Positions 60,238-64,000 of a stretch of DNA of 64,000 bases are shown piece after piece (the first letter of the stretch is position 1; every line of letters starts with the position of its first letter). Made by a program: the position numbers and the translations under genes. A model generated the notes under the pieces. That model saw only the letters and a program-made list of their open reading frames with translations. It had not been told where the DNA came from and did not search any database. The DNA is from Gemmatimonadota bacterium (GTDB lineage Bacteria; Gemmatimonadota; Gemmatimonadetes; Longimicrobiales; Gaopeijiaceae). The stretch spans positions 62,001 through 126,000 of the forward strand of contig JAPPNN010000021.1 in the NCBI GenBank assembly GCA_028873815.1, written 5' to 3'.

Positions 60238-61380
60238 ATGACTCACACGCGCCGCCGCTTCCTCGCTACCTCCGCCGCCGCCGCGGGCGCTGCGGCCCTC
60301 ACCCCCGGCCAGGCGCTTTCCGCTGACGGTTCGCGGGCTGGCTCCCGGGTCGGCACCGCCCCCCACCCCGCCCCGCACCCCACCTCCTCCCGCAACCCCC
60401 TCAGGATCCTCATCCTGGGCGGCACCGGGTTCATCGGCCCGCACCAGGTGCGGTACGCCATGTACCGCGGCCACGACGTCACGATCTTCAACCGCGGCCG
60501 CACCGCCCCCGACCTCTTCCCTGGCGTGGAGGCGCTGATCGGCGACCGCGACGGCCAGCTCGACGCCCTGCGTGGCCGCACGTGGGACGCCGTCATCGAC
60601 AACAGCGGCTACGTCCCGCGGCACGTGCGCGACTCGGTCGAGCTCCTGCAGGATTCCGTCGGCCGCTACCTCTTCACGTCGACCGGATCCGTCTACAGCT
60701 TCGACCAGGACGAGATCACCGAGGACGGCGTGCTGCTTCCCATCGAGGACCCGACCAGCGAGGACGTGAACCGCTATTACGGGCCGCTCAAGATCCTGTG
60801 CGAGAACGCGGTCACCGACGTTTTCAAGGAGCGCGGCACCGTGCTGCGCCTGCACGTCGTGGCGGGGCCCGGCGACACCACCGACCGCTACACCTACTGG
60901 CCCGTTCGGATCGACCACGGCGGTGAGATCATCGCGCCGGGCAGCCAGCACACGCCGGTCCAGTACATCGACGTGCGCGACCTGGCCGAGTTCATGATCC
61001 TGTGCCTCGAGCGCGACATCGGCGGCACCTACAACACCGCCGGTCCCAATCTGGACCCGACCTCCATGGCCGAGTTCCTGTACGGGATCCGCGCCATCAC
61101 GAGCACTCCGCTCTCGTTCACCTGGATCGACGAGCAGTACCTGGCGGACCGGGAAGCCCGCTTCCAGCTGTGGTATCCGCCCACCGAGGGGCCGATCCGC
61201 GGCCTGTCACGAGTGCGGTCCCACAAGGCGGTCGCCGCCGGCCTCAAGTTCCGGCCGCTGGCGGAGACGGCACTGGACACGCTGCACTGGTTCAAGTCGC
61301 TGCCCGAGGAGCGGCGGAACGCTTTCGAGCTCAACCTGGAGCGGGATCAGGCGATCCTGGAGGAGTGGAAGGCACGGTAA
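60238..61380 (+). CDS. Tat-exported NAD-dependent epimerase/dehydratase family protein (second copy)
   Basis: Protein of 380 residues: Tat signal (TRRRFLATSAAAAGA, ending near QALSA), linker, then a Rossmann fold with LILGGTGFIGPHQVRYAMYRGH, FNRGRTAP and DAVIDNSGYVPRHVRDSVELLQ, with VYSFDQDEITEDG and YYGPLKILCE (the Y-x-x-x-K catalytic pattern of SDR enzymes). It closely follows the protein at 55514-56680, including GPGDTTDRYTYWPVR versus GPGDTSDRWTYWPVR. ATG 60238 has only a weak upstream purine run. The substrate is unknown; a nucleotide sugar is unlikely outside the cytoplasm, so a free sugar or glycoside may be more probable. It converges on the propeller gene (23-base gap). Confidence 0.86.
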   Translation: MTHTRRRFLATSAAAAGAAALTPGQALSADGSRAGSRVGTAPHPAPHPTSSRNPLRILILGGTGFIGPHQVRYAMYRGHDVTIFNRGRTAPDLFPGVEALIGDRDGQLDALRGRTWDAVIDNSGYVPRHVRDSVELLQDSVGRYLFTSTGSVYSFDQDEITEDGVLLPIEDPTSEDVNRYYGPLKILCENAVTDVFKERGTVLRLHVVAGPGDTTDRYTYWPVRIDHGGEIIAPGSQHTPVQYIDVRDLAEFMILCLERDIGGTYNTAGPNLDPTSMAEFLYGIRAITSTPLSFTWIDEQYLADREARFQLWYPPTEGPIRGLSRVRSHKAVAAGLKFRPLAETALDTLHWFKSLPEERRNAFELNLERDQAILEEWKAR

Positions 61381-61403
61381 GGGCTGAGTCAGAGAGGGTT
61401 CGC

Positions 61404-62468
61404 TCAACGCAAGCGATACGTGCGCAGACGGGCGTTTCCCTCCACCGACAAGCCTATCGTATACACCGTGTCCGACTGCACACCTACAATTCTCTGCTCG
61501 CTCCGCGTCGTGGCAGCCCGAATCCCGCCGGGCGAACCCCCGACGACGTATTGATAGTACAGGACTCGCTCTGTCGGATCAGCGGTCACCAGCTCCGCGA
61601 TGACCAGCTCCCCAAGTGCGAATACGTCCATCAGCCAGATCTGGCTCTGCGACCAAGTCAACATCTCCTCGCTCCCCAATGCGCGCTGGTCACGTGGCCA
61701 AGCCGGTGGAAAGTACTCGGGACCACCCAATAACAGCGGCACTCCCCCAGGTCGCGAACGACCGCCACATCCGACCTCCCACGGGTCATACAGGTGCACC
61801 GTGTCAGAGTACACACGACCCACTACGACGCACTGATCTTGAACCGCTATCGAAACAGCACCGAAACTCGTGTTCCGCGGAGGCCCCGGGTCCGCGACAT
61901 CCACTATGGTCTCCAGGTACTCACCTTTCAGATCCAGAATGTGCACGCCGTTACCTGCCCCACCTGGAGTAGCCCCCACTGCAAGCCACTCTTTGCCATC
62001 GGGATCAACGATGCGCTCCAATGCCCCCAGGGAATAGCCGCCTATAGCGACGTCGCCCTGATGGACACCTGCAGAATCGAATGTTGACAAGCTTCGATGC
62101 ACTACGTCCAGCACAATCAACATGTCGTCCCGGATCACCACCATGTCCGAGACTCGACGAAACTCCCCCGGTCCGTCGCCAGGCCGACCGACGGACCGCA
62201 ACCAGGAGCCGCTGGGGTCAAAGACCTTCACGTTCCCCTGAATCTGATCGAGCACTGCAAAGCGCGGTCCCCACCTAACAACCTTGATCGGGTCCGCAAT
62301 GGGATCGCGGGTCGTTGCATTCAACGCAACGCTGTCGATCAACTCGAACGCTGCTTCGAAGGGCACCAAACCGACACCTGAGTATGCAGGGTTCTCGACT
62401 CTGCATCCTACTGTGCCCAGTGCAACCAAGAAGCAAGCAACAGCGACTACCGAAGGCCGATTTGTCAC
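61404..62468 (-). CDS. 6-bladed beta-propeller lipoprotein
   Basis: Exported lipoprotein of 354 residues starting VTNRPSVVAVACFLVALGTVGC. Propeller signature: RFAVLDQIQGNVKVFDPSGSWLRSVGRPGDGPGEFRRVSDM, the same blade type as in the proteins at 23935 and 29860. The start is GTG 62468, 13 bases after the stop of the DUF885 gene; a weak GGGATGGGG precedes it. Further upstream in-frame starts lie inside the DUF885 gene. Base composition appears slightly more AT-rich than its neighbours, as for the propeller gene at 29860. Ligand unknown. Confidence 0.8.
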   Translation of the reverse strand: MTNRPSVVAVACFLVALGTVGCRVENPAYSGVGLVPFEAAFELIDSVALNATTRDPIADPIKVVRWGPRFAVLDQIQGNVKVFDPSGSWLRSVGRPGDGPGEFRRVSDMVVIRDDMLIVLDVVHRSLSTFDSAGVHQGDVAIGGYSLGALERIVDPDGKEWLAVGATPGGAGNGVHILDLKGEYLETIVDVADPGPPRNTSFGAVSIAVQDQCVVVGRVYSDTVHLYDPWEVGCGGRSRPGGVPLLLGGPEYFPPAWPRDQRALGSEEMLTWSQSQIWLMDVFALGELVIAELVTADPTERVLYYQYVVGGSPGGIRAATTRSEQRIVGVQSDTVYTIGLSVEGNARLRTYRLR

Positions 62469-62481
62469 CCCATCCCGCCCC

Positions 62482-64000
62482 CTACATCGGGTCCCCGTAG
62501 AACCGCCAAGCCGCCCGAAAGTCCCGCGGCGGCGCCTCGCCCAGCAGCCGCGCCCGCACCATCTCGATCGGCATGCGGCCACCCTGCAGGATCATGTCGT
62601 GGAACTCGCGCTCGGTCATCTCCCCGCCGCCGACCAGCTGCTCCTGCAGCGTGCGGATCTGCAGGCCGCCCAACATGTACGCGGCCTGGTACAACGGCGA
62701 GTAGTTCCCGTTGAAAGAGCGGCGCACCTCGGCCGTGGCGTTCGCGGGCTCGTGGCCGACCCGGTCCACCAGGAAGGCGATCGCCTCGTCGGGGGTCATT
62801 TCGCCCAGGTGAAAGCTCAGCGAGAAGATGATCCGCGCGGCCCGGTGCATGCGCCAGAAGAGCATCCCGATCCGGTCCTCGGGCGTCGACGGGAACCCCA
62901 TGTCCCACAGCCGCATCTCCCAGTACAGCGCCCACCCCTCGCCCCAGAACGGCGTGCGGAACAGGTTGCGGTGCGAGTTGTAGCGCTCGGTCATGAAGCC
63001 CTGCAGGTGATGCCCGGGGATCAGCTCATGGTGAACCGTGGCGCGCGCGAAGTGGATGTTGTTCCCTCGCATGCTCATACGCTTCTCGTCGTGCGTCATC
63101 TCGTCGGTCGGGAACGACACCCGGATGACCTCGCCACCCAGAAAGAACGGGGCCACGCGCTGACGCTCGGGCGACATCATTTCCAGCTGCCACACTTCGT
63201 TCGCCAGCGGCGGAAGCGTCACCAGGTCACTCTCTTCGAGGAAGTCGACCGCCTCCTGCGCCAACTCCACGATCAGTTCGGGCTGCCGGCCAGGCTCCAC
63301 GTGCAGCGTCTTCACATGCTCCAGCGCCGCCCGCCAGTCGTCCCCATACCCCAGGTCCCGCGACGCCTCCAGCATGCGCGCGTCGCACCACGCGAACTCG
63401 CGCTCGGCGATCGCGATCAGCTCCTCGGGCGTGTACGGGATCATCTCGTAGATCAGGTCCGCCTCCATGCCGTCGCGCCCGATCGGGTCGCCAACGATCG
63501 GCTCCTCCGCGCCCTCCGGCCAACCGACAATCCGCTCGCGCAGCGTCATCACGTAACGCCCCAGCGCCTCGTCGGCTTCTCCGTACGGCTGCTGGGCCCA
63601 CCATGTGAAGAGGGGGTCGTAGCCCTCGTAGTGGCGGTACCAGGCGCCGAGAGCTCTGGTGTAGGATTCGAGGAGCCGCACGGCTCGCAGTCCGGTAATC
63701 GGCGTCGGGGTCGGCTGCCCATCCCCGCCCGCGCCAGCCCCCCCGGCGGTTGCGCGGGCCTTCAGCGCGCGGTCGGCGGCGTCCACCGCTACGGCCAGAG
63801 CCGCCAGACTCCCCGCGATCGCCTGTCCGTCCACCGCCTTGCGCGAGTGGCGGATGTCCAACAGCGCGACGATGTCGTCCGCGAAGGAGAGCAGCGGCAG
63901 CACCTCGGCCACCATGCGCCCCTCGCGCTCGAGCAGCTCGCGGCGGTATCTCACCTCGCTGCCCAGCAGAACGAGATCGATGCTGCCGTCCACGTCGTCG
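62482..64000 (-). CDS. DUF885 family protein (metalloprotease-like), N terminus beyond the window
   Basis: At least 505 residues; the frame is open to the window edge and a GTG at 63993 is only a codon inside it. DUF885 features are clear: FARATVHHELIPGHHLQGF (HExxxGH zinc-site pattern) about 335 residues in, WGEGWALYWEMRLWDMG, and QAAYMLGGLQIRTLQEQL, with EMTEREFHDMILQGG and GEAPPRDFRAAWRFYGDP at the end. DUF885 members are exported or cytoplasmic metalloprotease-like proteins of unproven function. Because the N terminus is missing, signal peptide and true start cannot be judged. The propeller gene follows 13 bases after its stop. Confidence 0.87.
   Translation of the reverse strand, partial: DDVDGSIDLVLLGSEVRYRRELLEREGRMVAEVLPLLSFADDIVALLDIRHSRKAVDGQAIAGSLAALAVAVDAADRALKARATAGGAGAGGDGQPTPTPITGLRAVRLLESYTRALGAWYRHYEGYDPLFTWWAQQPYGEADEALGRYVMTLRERIVGWPEGAEEPIVGDPIGRDGMEADLIYEMIPYTPEELIAIAEREFAWCDARMLEASRDLGYGDDWRAALEHVKTLHVEPGRQPELIVELAQEAVDFLEESDLVTLPPLANEVWQLEMMSPERQRVAPFFLGGEVIRVSFPTDEMTHDEKRMSMRGNNIHFARATVHHELIPGHHLQGFMTERYNSHRNLFRTPFWGEGWALYWEMRLWDMGFPSTPEDRIGMLFWRMHRAARIIFSLSFHLGEMTPDEAIAFLVDRVGHEPANATAEVRRSFNGNYSPLYQAAYMLGGLQIRTLQEQLVGGGEMTEREFHDMILQGGRMPIEMVRARLLGEAPPRDFRAAWRFYGDPM

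Noticed and set aside
62482-63993. GTG at 63993 as the true start of the DUF885 protein
   Set aside because: The frame is still open up to the window end and the DUF885 domain normally needs more N-terminal sequence, so the gene is partial.

Overview
The window is GC-rich (roughly two thirds GC by eye) and densely coding. It carries about 43 protein genes, one tRNA, no rRNA, and no transposase or phage gene. Nearly every gene encodes an exported protein: Sec signal peptides, lipoprotein signals or Tat (RR-x-F-L-type) signals. The mix suggests a GC-rich Gram-negative bacterium of the Bacteroidota/Gemmatimonadota side of the tree. It includes a SusC/SusD pair, a GLPGLI protein with its TonB-type barrel, FG-GAP/ASPIC and LVIVD or choice-of-anchor B proteins, 6-bladed beta-propeller lipoproteins, Tat-exported Gfo/Idh/MocA oxidoreductases and DUF885/DUF1028 proteins. 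The high GC makes Gemmatimonadota my best guess; this is inference from gene content only.

Layout. 1-3682 (-): three translationally coupled genes (FG-GAP/ASPIC lipoprotein, endonuclease/exonuclease/phosphatase lipoprotein, small membrane protein). 3712-4134 (+): hotdog thioesterase. 4145-10589 (-): TonB-type receptor, GLPGLI protein, M14 carboxypeptidase-like protein. 10723-11496 (+): RHH-PIN toxin-antitoxin pair. 11519-14231 (-): Tat oxidoreductase and an MFS transporter with no normal start codon. 14516-19480 (+): LVIVD lipoprotein, DUF305 lipoprotein, LVIVD lipoprotein. 19485-23849 (-): outer-membrane barrel, D-aminoacylase-like hydrolase, Phd-PIN toxin-antitoxin pair, QueG. 23935-29823: propeller lipoprotein, coiled-coil protein with a DNA repeat array, class V aminotransferase, second M14 protein. 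29860-32615 (-): AraC-type regulator, thioredoxin-like membrane protein, six-cysteine secreted miniprotein, propeller lipoprotein. 33108-42561 (-): four-gene operon of amidohydrolase, two choice-of-anchor B proteins and an alpha/beta hydrolase. 42660-42732: tRNA-Asn. 42797-48078 (-): YchF-like GTPase, SusD, and a SusC gene broken by a one-base frameshift. 48356-55267: Tat aminotransferase, acetamidase/formamidase, M28 peptidase, PhoX-like protein. 55514-61380: two Tat epimerase paralogues, STAS protein, DUF1028 protein, Tat oxidoreductase, and an ArsR regulator followed by a 19-residue peptide with eight cysteines. 61404-64000 (-): propeller lipoprotein and a DUF885 protein running off the window.

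Taken together the genes suggest a heterotroph that takes up and breaks down peptides, N-acylated or amide compounds and carbohydrate derivatives in the periplasm. Uptake would use SusCD and TonB barrels. Degradation would use two M14 proteins, M28, DUF885, D-aminoacylase, amidohydrolase and formamidase. Periplasmic Tat redox enzymes are abundant. The most novel-looking items are the ArsR-linked cysteine-rich micropeptide, the AraC/thioredoxin-like/Cys-rich miniprotein/propeller cluster, the LVIVD-DUF305-LVIVD triplet, and an in-gene array of DnaA-box-like repeats.
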